The notes below the pieces were generated by a model that was not told where the DNA came from, did not search any database, and was given only the letters and a program-made list of their open reading frames with translations. From NCBI GenBank assembly GCA_031422295.1, contig JANOQM010000082.1:35275-99274 (forward strand): 64,000 nt of DNA, read 5' to 3'. Below, in pieces: positions 33,307 through 42,021 of the stretch (position 1 is the stretch's first letter; every line of letters starts with the position of its first letter). Source of the stretch: JANOMH01 sp031422295 (lineage in GTDB: Bacteria; Pseudomonadota; Alphaproteobacteria; Rhodobacterales; Rhodobacteraceae). Made by a program: the position numbers and the translations under genes.

Positions 33307-35385
33307 TCACTCAGACGCGACCTGCCGCAACAGTGAGGTTATGCGCCGCACCGTGGCGCGCCGGTTGGCCTGTTCGGACAGCAGTGTATCCACCTTAAGG
33401 AACGCCTCGCCATACCCTTGCACCACCAGATTTTCCGGCGGAATGCCAAAGTTTTCGGTCAGAGCCAATGCGACGGATTCAGCGCGCCGGTCCGACAAGG
33501 CCAGATTGTAGCTTTCGCTGCCGGTCGCATCGGTATGTCCTTCGATCAGGAATACTTCGCCGGGGTTTTCTGCGACGAATTCCTCGATCAATATCCCCAG
33601 ACGGACCAGAGACCGGGTTTGCTCGGGCGGGATCGCCGCCGATCCGGAGGCAAAGGTGATGCTGTCCAGATCAATGCCCGGCACCAGTGACCGCACATCT
33701 TCAATCTCGCGGATCTGGCGCAGACTGAACGCCCGGCCTGCGTCATATGCATTCGCATTCTCCAACGCCGCGCGCAATGCTGCGCGGTCGGCATCAGCGA
33801 CTGAATAAATCTGGCTGGGCGGGCGTTGCAGGTTCAGGGTCACAATATCCACCGGGACCGCCGGGGTCAGATCATCGAACAACTGCACTTGCGAGCCGTC
33901 CGGGAATATCCGGGCGCGGCGCAACACCCGGCCCCGCGCATCGCGGATTGTCACCACCTGGGTGCCGTCAGGCCGGGTCAAGAAGGTGCGGGTTGAACCA
34001 TCCTCAAAGGTTTCGGTCCGGATAGTTGACCCGGGCTGCCGCAGCAGTGCGTCATCATCCTTATAGACCGTATAGCCATCCTCGGTGCGCACCACGACAC
34101 GGTCACCCGAGTTGGATACAACCTCGTCGCCATTATTCAGGATCGAGCCGACGATCACCGCGCCAAGGCCCAGCAGCAGGACCTTTTCCAGATCGCTCAG
34201 CCCGTCATCATTATCGCCATTATTGGCGAAGTCAGCAATCGAACCGTCGACGTCCGTGGTGAATTCCTCGTCGCTGGAACGGACTTCTTCCTCGGTCAGG
34301 ATCTCTTCGGTAATCACCGGGGCCTCGCCCGAGCCATCCTCGATAATAGCTTCAATCGGTGCGTCACCTTCGGGTTCAATCGTCGGGTCAGCCTGTTCGC
34401 TCTCCTGCGCGACAAGGGCGGCATCATCCAACACCTGCTGTTCAGCGGCGGCTTGCTCGGCGGCAGCTTGCTCGGCGGCGGCTTGTTCGGCTGCAGCCTG
34501 TTCTTCTGCAAGCAATGCCGCGTCAGCCTCGGCGGCGGCAGCTTGCTCGGCGGCGGCCTGCTCGGCGGCAGCCTGTTCAGCGGCAGCTTGCTCGGCGGCA
34601 GCCTGTTCAGCGGCAGCTTGTTCGGCGGCAGTCTGCTCGGCGGCAGTCTGCTCTGCAGCAGCCTGCTCTGCAGCAGCCTGCTCAGCGGCAGCTTGCTCGG
34701 CGGCAGCTTGGTCAGCCGCAGCCTGGTCAGCCGCAGCTTGTTCTGCGGCGGCCTGTTCGGCAGCAGCTTGTTCTGCGGCGGCCTGTTCGGCAGCAGCTTG
34801 CTCAGCAGCGGCCTGCTCAGCGGCGGCTTGCTCGGCGGCAGCTTGCTCCGCCGCAGCTTGCTCAGCGGCAGCCTGTTCAGCAGCAGCCTGCTCAGCCGCG
34901 GCTTGCTCAGCGGCAGCCTGTTCAGCAGCAGCCTGCTCAGCGGCAGCCTGCTCAGCAGCAGCCTGTTCAGCGGCAGCCTGCTCGGCGGCAGCCTGTTCAG
35001 CAGCAGCCTGCTCAGCGGCAGCCTGTTCAGCAGCAGCTTGCTCGGCGGCAGCCTGTTCAGCGGCAGCCTGTTCGGCAGCGGCCTGTTCCGCGGCAGCCTG
35101 TTCAGCAGCAGCCTGTTCAGCAGCAGCCTGTTCGGCGGCAGCCTGTTCAGCGGCAGCCTGCTCAGCCGCAGCTTGCTCGGCGGCTCTCGCCGCTTCAAAG
35201 GCCTCGATATCGGCCAGCGTCATACCTTCCGTCGGCTGACCCTCTGGGCATGGTGGCGGGCTGCGGTCGAGGCACATCAGCACGGCCTCTTGGGCGCGCG
35301 CCTCGCTGACCATCGCCACGGACGGCAAAAACAGCGACAGGCTGGCAACCAAAGCGGTCGTCGTGCGGTAAGGCATGCGGGTCAT
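33307..35385 (-). CDS. OmpA-family envelope protein with long EQAAA repeat
   Basis: A 692-residue exported protein. A signal peptide (~1-32, ending ARAQ) is followed by a short Cys-containing region and a central stretch of roughly 45-50 EQAAA units. An acidic segment and a hydrophobic glycine-rich stretch (~LEKVLLLGLGAVIVGSIL) come next, then a beta-rich region, and a C-terminal OmpA domain over the last ~110 residues (ASGSAAIPPEQTRSL, IEGHTDATGSESYNLALSDRRAES, NRRATVRR). The start at 35385 follows AAAGGA. The repeat may be a helical spacer linking outer membrane and wall. Confidence 0.88.
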   Translation of the reverse strand: MTRMPYRTTTALVASLSLFLPSVAMVSEARAQEAVLMCLDRSPPPCPEGQPTEGMTLADIEAFEAARAAEQAAAEQAAAEQAAAEQAAAEQAAAEQAAAEQAAAEQAAAEQAAAEQAAAEQAAAEQAAAEQAAAEQAAAEQAAAEQAAAEQAAAEQAAAEQAAAEQAAAEQAAAEQAAAEQAAAEQAAAEQAAAEQAAAEQAAAEQAAAEQAAAEQAAADQAAADQAAAEQAAAEQAAAEQAAAEQTAAEQTAAEQAAAEQAAAEQAAAEQAAAEQAAAEQAAAAEADAALLAEEQAAAEQAAAEQAAAEQAAAEQQVLDDAALVAQESEQADPTIEPEGDAPIEAIIEDGSGEAPVITEEILTEEEVRSSDEEFTTDVDGSIADFANNGDNDDGLSDLEKVLLLGLGAVIVGSILNNGDEVVSNSGDRVVVRTEDGYTVYKDDDALLRQPGSTIRTETFEDGSTRTFLTRPDGTQVVTIRDARGRVLRRARIFPDGSQVQLFDDLTPAVPVDIVTLNLQRPPSQIYSVADADRAALRAALENANAYDAGRAFSLRQIREIEDVRSLVPGIDLDSITFASGSAAIPPEQTRSLVRLGILIEEFVAENPGEVFLIEGHTDATGSESYNLALSDRRAESVALALTENFGIPPENLVVQGYGEAFLKVDTLLSEQANRRATVRRITSLLRQVASE
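34440..35190 (-). repeat. 15-base tandem repeat encoding EQAAA units
   Basis: About 45-50 in-frame 15-base units, with synonymous variation in Ala codons and a few D/T substitutions (DQAAA, EQTAA). One interruption reads AEADAALLAEEQ near 34500-34530. Confidence 0.9.
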
Positions 35386-35497
35386 ATTGTAATCCTTTGG
35401 CAAACTCGCCCTTTACAGGGCTGCATTGTGACTAACGATGCAGCAGCAATTGGGTTCCGCGCCACTGATAAGCAATATCATTGGCGCTAAAGGCGAT

Positions 35498-36757
35498 CTA
35501 CCGCCCGATCAGTCGCATCAGCCGGGCCTTTTCGCCGGTATCATCGGGGCGCGAAATGGCGGCACCCAAAGCCTCAAGCGACGCTATATTATGTCCCGCA
35601 CGAAAGCTGGTCACATGTGGCAACATCAGCGCTATACCTTTGGCTTTGGGCGCGAAACCGTCCCAGCGCAGCAGCGGGTTTAGCCAGATCACTGACCGGG
35701 CCGACAGGCCCAGCCGTTCCATTGCAGGGCCTAGCCCGGCATCCGGATCACGGTCCAGCCCGTCGGTGATCAACAACACCACCGCCCCCTGTCCCAGAAC
35801 ACGGCGCGACCAGTCACGGTTGAAATCGGTCAGGCAGGCCCCGATCCGGGTGCCGCCCGACCAGTCCTGCGCATGGCTGCCTGCGGCGGCAAGGGCGGCG
35901 TCTACGTCGCGGGTGGCCAGATGACGGGTGATATTGGTCAGGCGGGTGCCAAAGGTAAAGGCATGCACCCGGCCCCAGTCCTGTCCGGCCTGATTGGCCA
36001 CAGCATGAACGAAATGCAGTACGGCACGGGAATACTGGCTCATCGAGCCTGAGATATCGCAGAGCACCACCAGATTGGGTTGCCGGGTGCGGCGGCGGCG
36101 GGTGATCAGTGCGGATAATGCGCCCCCCTGCCGCAAGGAGTGGCGCAATGTGCCACGCCAGTCCGGCAAGGGGCCGGGGCGCTGTTCGGTGCGGCGGCTA
36201 GGCAGTGGCCGCACCGGCAGGCGCAGGCGCGCCAGCATCCGGCGGGCGGCGGCCATATCGGCGACGGACATTTGTTCAAAATCCAGCACCCGCAGCCGTT
36301 CGCGTTCTGACATGGTCTGGCTGGCATCTATATCGATGATCGCATCCTGATCCTGCGGCAGGTCAGGCACCGGGCGGTCGACCCCGTCCAACAGCGCCTC
36401 GGCGGCGCGTTTTTCTGCCGGACCCGCACGGCGGTCATCCTGCAGGCCCTTCATCATCGGGGTCAGCAAGGCCATCATATGTTCAATGTATTTCGGATCA
36501 CGCCAATACAGCCGGAACATCTGGTCAAACAGCGTCCGGTGTTCCGGGCGGCTGACAAAGCAGGCCTGCAAGGTCCAGTAAAAATCAGCGCGCTGGGTAA
36601 ATCCGGCGGTTTGCACGGCGCGGACCGCGTCCAATATCCGACCGGTGCCCACAGGCAGCCCGGCCTTGCGCAAGGCACGGGCGAAATGGGTGATATTCTG
36701 GGCCAGCTTGCCGTCTGGCGGCAAATCAACAGCCAAATCAGGGGGCGATATGGTCAC
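35498..36757 (-). CDS. coxE: VWA-domain protein, CoxE-like
   Basis: A 419-residue protein of the CoxE/VWA family. The C-terminal half has a von Willebrand A fold with MIDAS motif DISGSMSQYS (Asp234 to Ser) and a later GGTRIG threonine. In Oligotropha CoxE works with the AAA+ ATPase CoxD in maturing the copper-molybdenum centre of CO dehydrogenase. Here a MoxR/CoxD-like ATPase lies three genes upstream on the same strand. A GTG start is used. The role in this organism's form II enzyme is inferred. Confidence 0.88.
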   Translation of the reverse strand: MTISPPDLAVDLPPDGKLAQNITHFARALRKAGLPVGTGRILDAVRAVQTAGFTQRADFYWTLQACFVSRPEHRTLFDQMFRLYWRDPKYIEHMMALLTPMMKGLQDDRRAGPAEKRAAEALLDGVDRPVPDLPQDQDAIIDIDASQTMSERERLRVLDFEQMSVADMAAARRMLARLRLPVRPLPSRRTEQRPGPLPDWRGTLRHSLRQGGALSALITRRRRTRQPNLVVLCDISGSMSQYSRAVLHFVHAVANQAGQDWGRVHAFTFGTRLTNITRHLATRDVDAALAAAGSHAQDWSGGTRIGACLTDFNRDWSRRVLGQGAVVLLITDGLDRDPDAGLGPAMERLGLSARSVIWLNPLLRWDGFAPKAKGIALMLPHVTSFRAGHNIASLEALGAAISRPDDTGEKARLMRLIGR

Positions 36758-36784
36758 GCGCTGTCCGCCCCCCGACTGTTAATC

Positions 36785-37252
36785 TTAATAGCCCAGTTCG
36801 GTGACGATCAGCCGGGCCGGATTGCGGCGCGACCCGTCATACGACCCGATCCACACGTCATACAGGCCTTCTTGCGGGTTGATGAATGTAATGGCCGGGT
36901 TGGACCCGCGATAATCATCGCTGTAATACCATTGCCCATCAGGCGCATTAACCAGCAAAATCGCATCCGCCCGCGCCTCGACCGCGATCGTGAGTTGGGC
37001 GGAGGACCCGTTCCAATAGATGTCAAAATCGGGCCGCGTGGTCACGAACCCGCCTGCAGTTCCGCTGATACAGCGGTCCACATTGGTGGTGCCGCCAGCG
37101 GTCACGTTGCGAACATAGGGGTCAGGTTGGAATCCGGCAAAAAGATCGATCTGCCCGAAATGCGGCGCGCCTTCCCAATCGGGGCAGGCCAGCGCGGGGG
37201 CGGCGGCAAGTGCAATAATCGTGGTCAATGCGGCAAGTGTTGATCTGATCAT
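36785..37252 (-). CDS. Secreted protein with pre-peptidase C-like beta domain
   Basis: A 155-residue exported protein. A signal peptide (~1-21, ALAC) precedes a short Cys-bearing segment. A beta-sandwich similar to PPC domains covers ~70-150 (AILLVNAPDGQWYYSDDYRG, GLYDVWIGSYDG). There is no peptidase domain. AGGAGCG precedes ATG 37252, favouring this start over upstream ones. It lies between coxE and the metallo-hydrolase on the same strand. The function is unknown. Confidence 0.75.
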   Translation of the reverse strand: MIRSTLAALTTIIALAAAPALACPDWEGAPHFGQIDLFAGFQPDPYVRNVTAGGTTNVDRCISGTAGGFVTTRPDFDIYWNGSSAQLTIAVEARADAILLVNAPDGQWYYSDDYRGSNPAITFINPQEGLYDVWIGSYDGSRRNPARLIVTELGY

Positions 37253-37374
37253 AATAACGCTCCTGTTCAATACGGTGTCCTTTCCGATCTGCGGCTGATC
37301 ACCGGATAGGGCAGATTGATAAGACAAGTGCTGTTCTGTCAACAAAATTGGGCTGTTATCAGATAGCAACCGGG

Positions 37375-38277
37375 TCAGTCTGATGCCACCGCTGCGGCGA
37401 CGACGGAATGCACATTCAGCCGGTGAATTTCGGCGTAGGGTTCAAACCAGTGCAGGATCCCTGCGCGCAAGTCATCCGCAATCACCTGATCCAACGTCAG
37501 TTGGGCCAACCCAGAGTCAAATGCTGCACGCTGAAGCCACCGAATATAGGTCTGGGTGGCAAACAGGATCGCGGTCTCATAGCCGCCCGCAGCGATCTGG
37601 CCGGGCGCGCCGTGATTGGGCAAGATATGCAGCGCGTCCAACGCAATGAGCCGGTCAAGACCGGCCAGATGCAGGTCCAGATTTTCCGGCTCGGCCACGA
37701 ATGTGCAACAATCCTCAACCGTATCCCCAGCCAGCAGAACGCCGATTTGCGGCAACCACAAAACCGTTGCGTCATCGCTGTGGATGTTCACCTCGATCAA
37801 TTGAACCTCAACCGCGCCGACCGTCAGATACAACGCCCCGTCATAGGTTATATCCGGCAAGATCAGTGGGTTGATCGCGGGCGGTCGGATCAGGCCGGAT
37901 TCAATCCCGGCCTTGCGGGTGGCCATATGCGCCGCGGTCTTGCGGGTCGCAATGACGGGGCAATCCGCAAAGGCAGCAGTTCCGGCGATGTGATCCTTGT
38001 GCCAATGGCTAAGGACCACAGTGATCCGGGTGACGCCGCGCCGGACCAGTGCAGCCCGGATCGCCATCGCATGGGACAGGGTGACATGGGTGTCATAGAC
38101 CAGCGCCTGATCGCCGCTGATGATTGCATAGGACGCGATGCCCAGCGACAGCGCCCCTGCGTCCACCCAGTTCGGGCCGGGCATGAACCGCTGCCCCGGC
38201 ACTCGGCCATCGTAGAATGCCAGAATACCTGGATGCGGCTCAAAGACCCGCAGATGCGCGGTCAGGGTGGATGTCAC
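37375..38277 (-). CDS. MBL-fold metallo-hydrolase
   Basis: A 300-residue metallo-beta-lactamase-fold hydrolase. The metal motif HWHKDH spans 91-96, with later metal-site His/Asp in a IHSDDATVLW and LLAGDTVED region and a final NHGAPG loop. The GTG start overlaps the MoxR gene stop (GTGA), so it is coupled to the ATPase. The substrate is unknown; the operon position suggests a part in the cox-related maturation set or a metabolic role independent of it. Confidence 0.85.
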   Translation of the reverse strand: MTSTLTAHLRVFEPHPGILAFYDGRVPGQRFMPGPNWVDAGALSLGIASYAIISGDQALVYDTHVTLSHAMAIRAALVRRGVTRITVVLSHWHKDHIAGTAAFADCPVIATRKTAAHMATRKAGIESGLIRPPAINPLILPDITYDGALYLTVGAVEVQLIEVNIHSDDATVLWLPQIGVLLAGDTVEDCCTFVAEPENLDLHLAGLDRLIALDALHILPNHGAPGQIAAGGYETAILFATQTYIRWLQRAAFDSGLAQLTLDQVIADDLRAGILHWFEPYAEIHRLNVHSVVAAAVASD

Positions 38278-39170
38278 ACCCCGACCCTGATCTCATCCAG
38301 CAGCTTTTTCGCCGCCGATCCCTGCAATTTCTGAATATCATCCTGATACTTCAACAAGGCCCCAAGGGTGTCGCCGATCACCTCTGGCGACAGATTGATC
38401 ACATCCAGCGCCAGCAGGCATTTAGCCCAGTCGATAGTTTCGGCGACACCGGGTTTCTTGAACAAATCTTCTGTGCGCAACCTTTGGACAAAGGCCACGA
38501 CTTCGCGGCTGAGACTTTCCGTGGCTTCGGGCGCACGGGCGCGCAGAATGTCCACTTCGCGGTCGAAATCCGGGTAATCGACCCAGTGATACAGACAGCG
38601 GCGTTTCAGGGCGTCATGCACTTCGCGGGTGCGGTTGCTGGTCAGGATCACGATGGGCGGGGCGGCGGCCTTGATCGTGCCCAGTTCGGGGATGGTGACC
38701 TGAAAATCACTGAGTGCTTCTAATAAAAACGCCTCGAACGGCTCGTCCGTGCGGTCAATCTCGTCGATCAACAGCACCGGCGGGCCACCGTCCTGCGGAC
38801 GCATCGCCTGCAACAACGGGCGCTCAATCAGGAAATCTGGGCCGAATAATTCGTTGCGCAGGGCGGTGCGGTCGGCGGTGCCAACAGCCTCGGCGGTGCG
38901 AATGGCAATCATCTGTTCGGCAAAGTTCCATTCATAAACCGCACTTGACGCATCCAGCCCTTCGTAACACTGCAACCGGATCAGGCGGCGACCAAGGGCG
39001 GCAGCGATGGCTTTGGCAATCTCGGTCTTGCCCGTTCCCGCCTCGCCTTCCAGAAACAACGGGCGGCCAAGGCGCAGCGCCAGAAACACCACGGTGGCCA
39101 AGGGGCGGCCGCAGATGTAATCCTGCCCCGCCAAAAGTGCCTGCACGTCGTCGATACTTTTGATGGTCAT
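38274..39170 (-). CDS. coxD: MoxR-family AAA+ ATPase, CoxD-like
   Basis: A 298-residue AAA+ ATPase. Walker A GEAGTGKT is at ~42-49, Walker B PVLLIDEIDR near 118, sensor 1 ILTSNRTREV near 163. The family pairs with VWA proteins to remodel metal enzymes, and here a CoxE-like VWA protein is encoded on the same strand. The preferred start at 39170 has AGGGGGA upstream, whereas the frame extends further with non-conserved sequence. The symbol is by analogy with the cox cluster. Confidence 0.88.
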   Translation of the reverse strand: MTIKSIDDVQALLAGQDYICGRPLATVVFLALRLGRPLFLEGEAGTGKTEIAKAIAAALGRRLIRLQCYEGLDASSAVYEWNFAEQMIAIRTAEAVGTADRTALRNELFGPDFLIERPLLQAMRPQDGGPPVLLIDEIDRTDEPFEAFLLEALSDFQVTIPELGTIKAAAPPIVILTSNRTREVHDALKRRCLYHWVDYPDFDREVDILRARAPEATESLSREVVAFVQRLRTEDLFKKPGVAETIDWAKCLLALDVINLSPEVIGDTLGALLKYQDDIQKLQGSAAKKLLDEIRVGV

Positions 39171-39294
39171 CCTGCATCCCCCTAAGCCCAAAGCTGCATG
39201 CAAAACCCGGATCGTCAAGGCATGCAGTGCTGTTGGCATTGCCGTTTCGGGACCAAAGAGTTATTTCATAGGATAACCACCGCAGGAGAGTGTC

Positions 39295-40521
39295 ATGAAC
39301 CAGACCAGCCCGATTGTTGCCGACCATGGCTTTGGTCCGGATCTGGGTCCGTTCGACTGGGCCGATCCGTTCAGGCTTGAGGATCAGTTGACAATGGACG
39401 AGCGGATGTTGCGGGATGCAGCCCGCGAATTCGCCCAATCCCGACTGGCCCCGCGTGTTGTTGCGGCCTACCGCGAGGAATCGACCGATCCTGCGATCTT
39501 TGCAGAAATGGGTGCGGCGGGGCTGTTAGGGATCACCATCCCGGAGGAATTTGGCGGTTTGGGTGCGGGCTATGTCACCTATGGACTGGTCGCGCGCGAA
39601 GTTGAGCGGGTTGATTCGGGGTACCGCAGCATGATGTCGGTCCAGTCATCGCTGGTGATGTATCCGATCCATGCCTACGGATCGCCCGCACAACATGCCA
39701 AATATCTGCCCGGACTGGCGGCAGGCACATTGATCGGCTGTTTTGGGCTGACTGAACCCGATGCCGGCAGCGACCCGTCAGGGATGAAAACCGTGGCCCG
39801 GAAAACCGCCGATGGCTATGTGCTGAACGGCGCGAAAATGTGGATTTCCAACGCGCCCATCGCCGATGTGTTCGTGGTCTGGGCCAAATCCGATGCACAT
39901 GGGGGCAAAATCCGGGGCTTCGTGCTGGACAAGGGCACACCGGGGCTGACCGCGCCCAAGATCGGCGGAAAACTGTCGCTGCGGGCCTCGGTTACGGGCG
40001 AGATTGTGATGAAAGACGTGGCCGTGGGCGAGGACGCCTTGCTGCCGGGGGTCGAGGGGCTGAAAGGGCCGTTTGGCTGTTTGAACCGGGCGCGATACGG
40101 GATTTCATGGGGGGTGATGGGTGCAGCCGAAGCCTGCTGGCATGCAGCCCGGCAATACGGACTGGACCGGCGTCAGTTTGGGCGGCCTTTGGCGCAGACC
40201 CAGCTGTTTCAGAAAAAACTGGCCGATATGCAGACCGAAATCAGCCTTGGCCTGCAAGGGTCGCTGCAACTGGGCCGGATGCTGGAGGCGGGCAAAGCCG
40301 CGCCCGAGATTATCAGCATGATGAAGCGCAACAATTGCGGCAAAGCGCTGGCTGTCGCCCGTGACGCCCGCGATATGCATGGCGGCAATGGTATCTCTGA
40401 GGATTTCAGCGTGATCCGGCATATGATTAATCTTGAAACCGTCAATACCTACGAAGGCACGCATGATGTGCATGCGCTGATCCTTGGGCGGGCACAGACC
40501 GGATTGCAGGCGTTCTTTTGA
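39295..40521 (+). CDS. gcdH: Glutaryl-CoA dehydrogenase (acyl-CoA dehydrogenase family)
   Basis: A 408-residue flavoprotein that oxidatively decarboxylates glutaryl-CoA to crotonyl-CoA in lysine/tryptophan catabolism. The FDWADPFRLEDQLT opening, GCFGLTEPDAGSDPSGM and the terminal TYEGTHDVHALILGRAQTG (catalytic Glu387) are specific for this subfamily. AGGAG lies before the ATG. It stands alone, divergent from the MoxR operon. Confidence 0.94.
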   Translation: MNQTSPIVADHGFGPDLGPFDWADPFRLEDQLTMDERMLRDAAREFAQSRLAPRVVAAYREESTDPAIFAEMGAAGLLGITIPEEFGGLGAGYVTYGLVAREVERVDSGYRSMMSVQSSLVMYPIHAYGSPAQHAKYLPGLAAGTLIGCFGLTEPDAGSDPSGMKTVARKTADGYVLNGAKMWISNAPIADVFVVWAKSDAHGGKIRGFVLDKGTPGLTAPKIGGKLSLRASVTGEIVMKDVAVGEDALLPGVEGLKGPFGCLNRARYGISWGVMGAAEACWHAARQYGLDRRQFGRPLAQTQLFQKKLADMQTEISLGLQGSLQLGRMLEAGKAAPEIISMMKRNNCGKALAVARDARDMHGGNGISEDFSVIRHMINLETVNTYEGTHDVHALILGRAQTGLQAFF

Positions 40522-40649
40522 TTTCAGAACAGACTGTTTCCCTAGCGTTAAGCGGTTTTCCGCAAAGGCCACAAAGCGGCGCTGCAAAAGCCCAATTTTG
40601 CCCAAATACGGGGTCAGAACGACACGAGTTTTAGACAGGAACCCTTTAG

Positions 40650-41591
40650 ATGATCCAGCCACCCATCGACCTTGACATGGACCTGTCGGACTTGTCTCAG
40701 AATGACTGGCTGGGCCGCTTGGATGCGTTGGGCGATGATCACGGCTATTTCGAACAACTTGGGGCCAAGCATTATGCGCTGTTTCTGGCGGGCGGCCCCC
40801 GGTTGTTTGTCACATTCGAAACAATCGAGAGCATTCACAAATTGCCCGGTGCAGCACCGCGCGGGTTTGATCTGGTGGCGCGCAATGGTTGGTCGCATCT
40901 TGCGCTGATCAGTGATGGCGAGACCTGGTTCCGTGACCCTGCTGTCTATAAATTCTTCGACCGGTTGATCGACGAGGGGTTTTTCGAAGGCTTTGAACAG
41001 GTGTTGTTTTTCGGTGCAGGGTCCGGCGGCTATGCAGCGGCGGCCTATTCGGTCGCAGCCCCCGGGGCGCAGGTTCTGGCGTTGCGACCACAGGCGACGC
41101 TGGATCCTGCAACCACAGGCTGGGACCGGCGGTTTGTCGGGCAACGGCGGCTCGACTTTAACGAGCGCTATGGCTATGCGCCGGAAATGCTGGATGCCGC
41201 CGAGCGGGCCTTTGTTGTCTACGATCCCGGTTTTACCCCCGATGCCACCCATGCCGCATTGTTCCGCCGACCGCATGTGACCATGCTGCACGGGGCCTTG
41301 GCCGGATCGCGGATCGACGCAGCGCTTGATACCATGCAGATCACCACGCCGTTGATCGAGGCCGCGATGGCAGGCAATCTGACACTGGCCAGTTTTGGCC
41401 GCCTGTGGCGGGCCCGTCGGGATAATGTGGCCTATCTGCGCGCCTTGCTGAAACGGGCCGAAGGCACCGGACGGACCGGGCTGGTACGCCGGATTTGCAG
41501 CTACGGCATAAAAACCCGTGACCGTGCCTTGTATCAGCGCAAACTGGACGAAACGATCAGGGGCCCTGCTGCGGCCAGTGCGGCAGAATAA
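40650..41591 (+). CDS. Conserved protein of unknown function, alpha/beta-hydrolase-like core
   Basis: A 313-residue protein. The central segment VLFFGAGSGGYAAAAYSVAA (~118-137) resembles a nucleophile elbow (G-x-S-G-G) of alpha/beta hydrolases, followed by an ALRPQATLDP loop. A GIKTRDRALYQRKLDE helix closes it. Such proteins are sometimes labelled PAPS reductase in databases, but no PP-loop or CysH motif is present. No operon partner: it is preceded by gcdH and convergent with a small membrane protein gene. Confidence 0.65.
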   Translation: MIQPPIDLDMDLSDLSQNDWLGRLDALGDDHGYFEQLGAKHYALFLAGGPRLFVTFETIESIHKLPGAAPRGFDLVARNGWSHLALISDGETWFRDPAVYKFFDRLIDEGFFEGFEQVLFFGAGSGGYAAAAYSVAAPGAQVLALRPQATLDPATTGWDRRFVGQRRLDFNERYGYAPEMLDAAERAFVVYDPGFTPDATHAALFRRPHVTMLHGALAGSRIDAALDTMQITTPLIEAAMAGNLTLASFGRLWRARRDNVAYLRALLKRAEGTGRTGLVRRICSYGIKTRDRALYQRKLDETIRGPAAASAAE

Positions 41592-41611
41592 GTGCGGCTG
41601 AATAAGTCCGC

Positions 41612-41896
41612 CTAGACCCCGCCACGCCCATCAACCAGCGCTTTGACCGCTGCAATCAGGCGCGTGGCAAAATACCCGATGATTCCGCCGAGGATCGACC
41701 ACAAGGTTGAGCCGCTATCCAGCACCTCGGCGGCCACACCGGCAATCAGCATGACCGCCATGAAGCTTAGCAGGCGAAGTTCACCCGGTTCAATCTTGAT
41801 CCGGGGATCAAGCGCCTTGGCCAACGGACGGGCCAACGGATCTTCGGCATATTTGGCCAGAAACCCCGCAACCACGGCAATAATGAAGCCCAGCAT
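41612..41896 (-). CDS. Small membrane protein of unknown function
   Basis: A 94-residue protein with an N-terminal hydrophobic segment (~2-14) and two further helices (~42-60 and ~65-82), separated by a charged loop DPRIKIEPGELR. It is convergent with the preceding gene and divergent from pyrC. No family recognised. Confidence 0.7.
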   Translation of the reverse strand: MLGFIIAVVAGFLAKYAEDPLARPLAKALDPRIKIEPGELRLLSFMAVMLIAGVAAEVLDSGSTLWSILGGIIGYFATRLIAAVKALVDGRGGV

Positions 41897-42021
41897 GAAT
41901 ACCCTCCGTTAAGTCGTCCCGGGTGCCCGACGAGGCAGGCCCGTCCTGCAATATCACCCCTGCCCGGCCCACCTGCAAGTGACTATGGCGCAGACGCGTG
42001 GCCCGGTGTAATCGGACAGGC

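Noticed and set aside
34440..35190. Possible CRISPR array
   Set aside because: The units are contiguous 15-base coding repeats without spacers and in frame with a protein.
34085..35239. Long plus-strand frame of Ala/Ser/Cys repeats opposite the OmpA-repeat gene
   Set aside because: It is the antisense reading of the EQAAA repeat. It has no ribosome site and no conserved domain, while the minus strand has signal peptide and OmpA domain.
40650..41591. PAPS reductase annotation
   Set aside because: No PP-loop, no cluster cysteines and no ECGLH-type motif are present.
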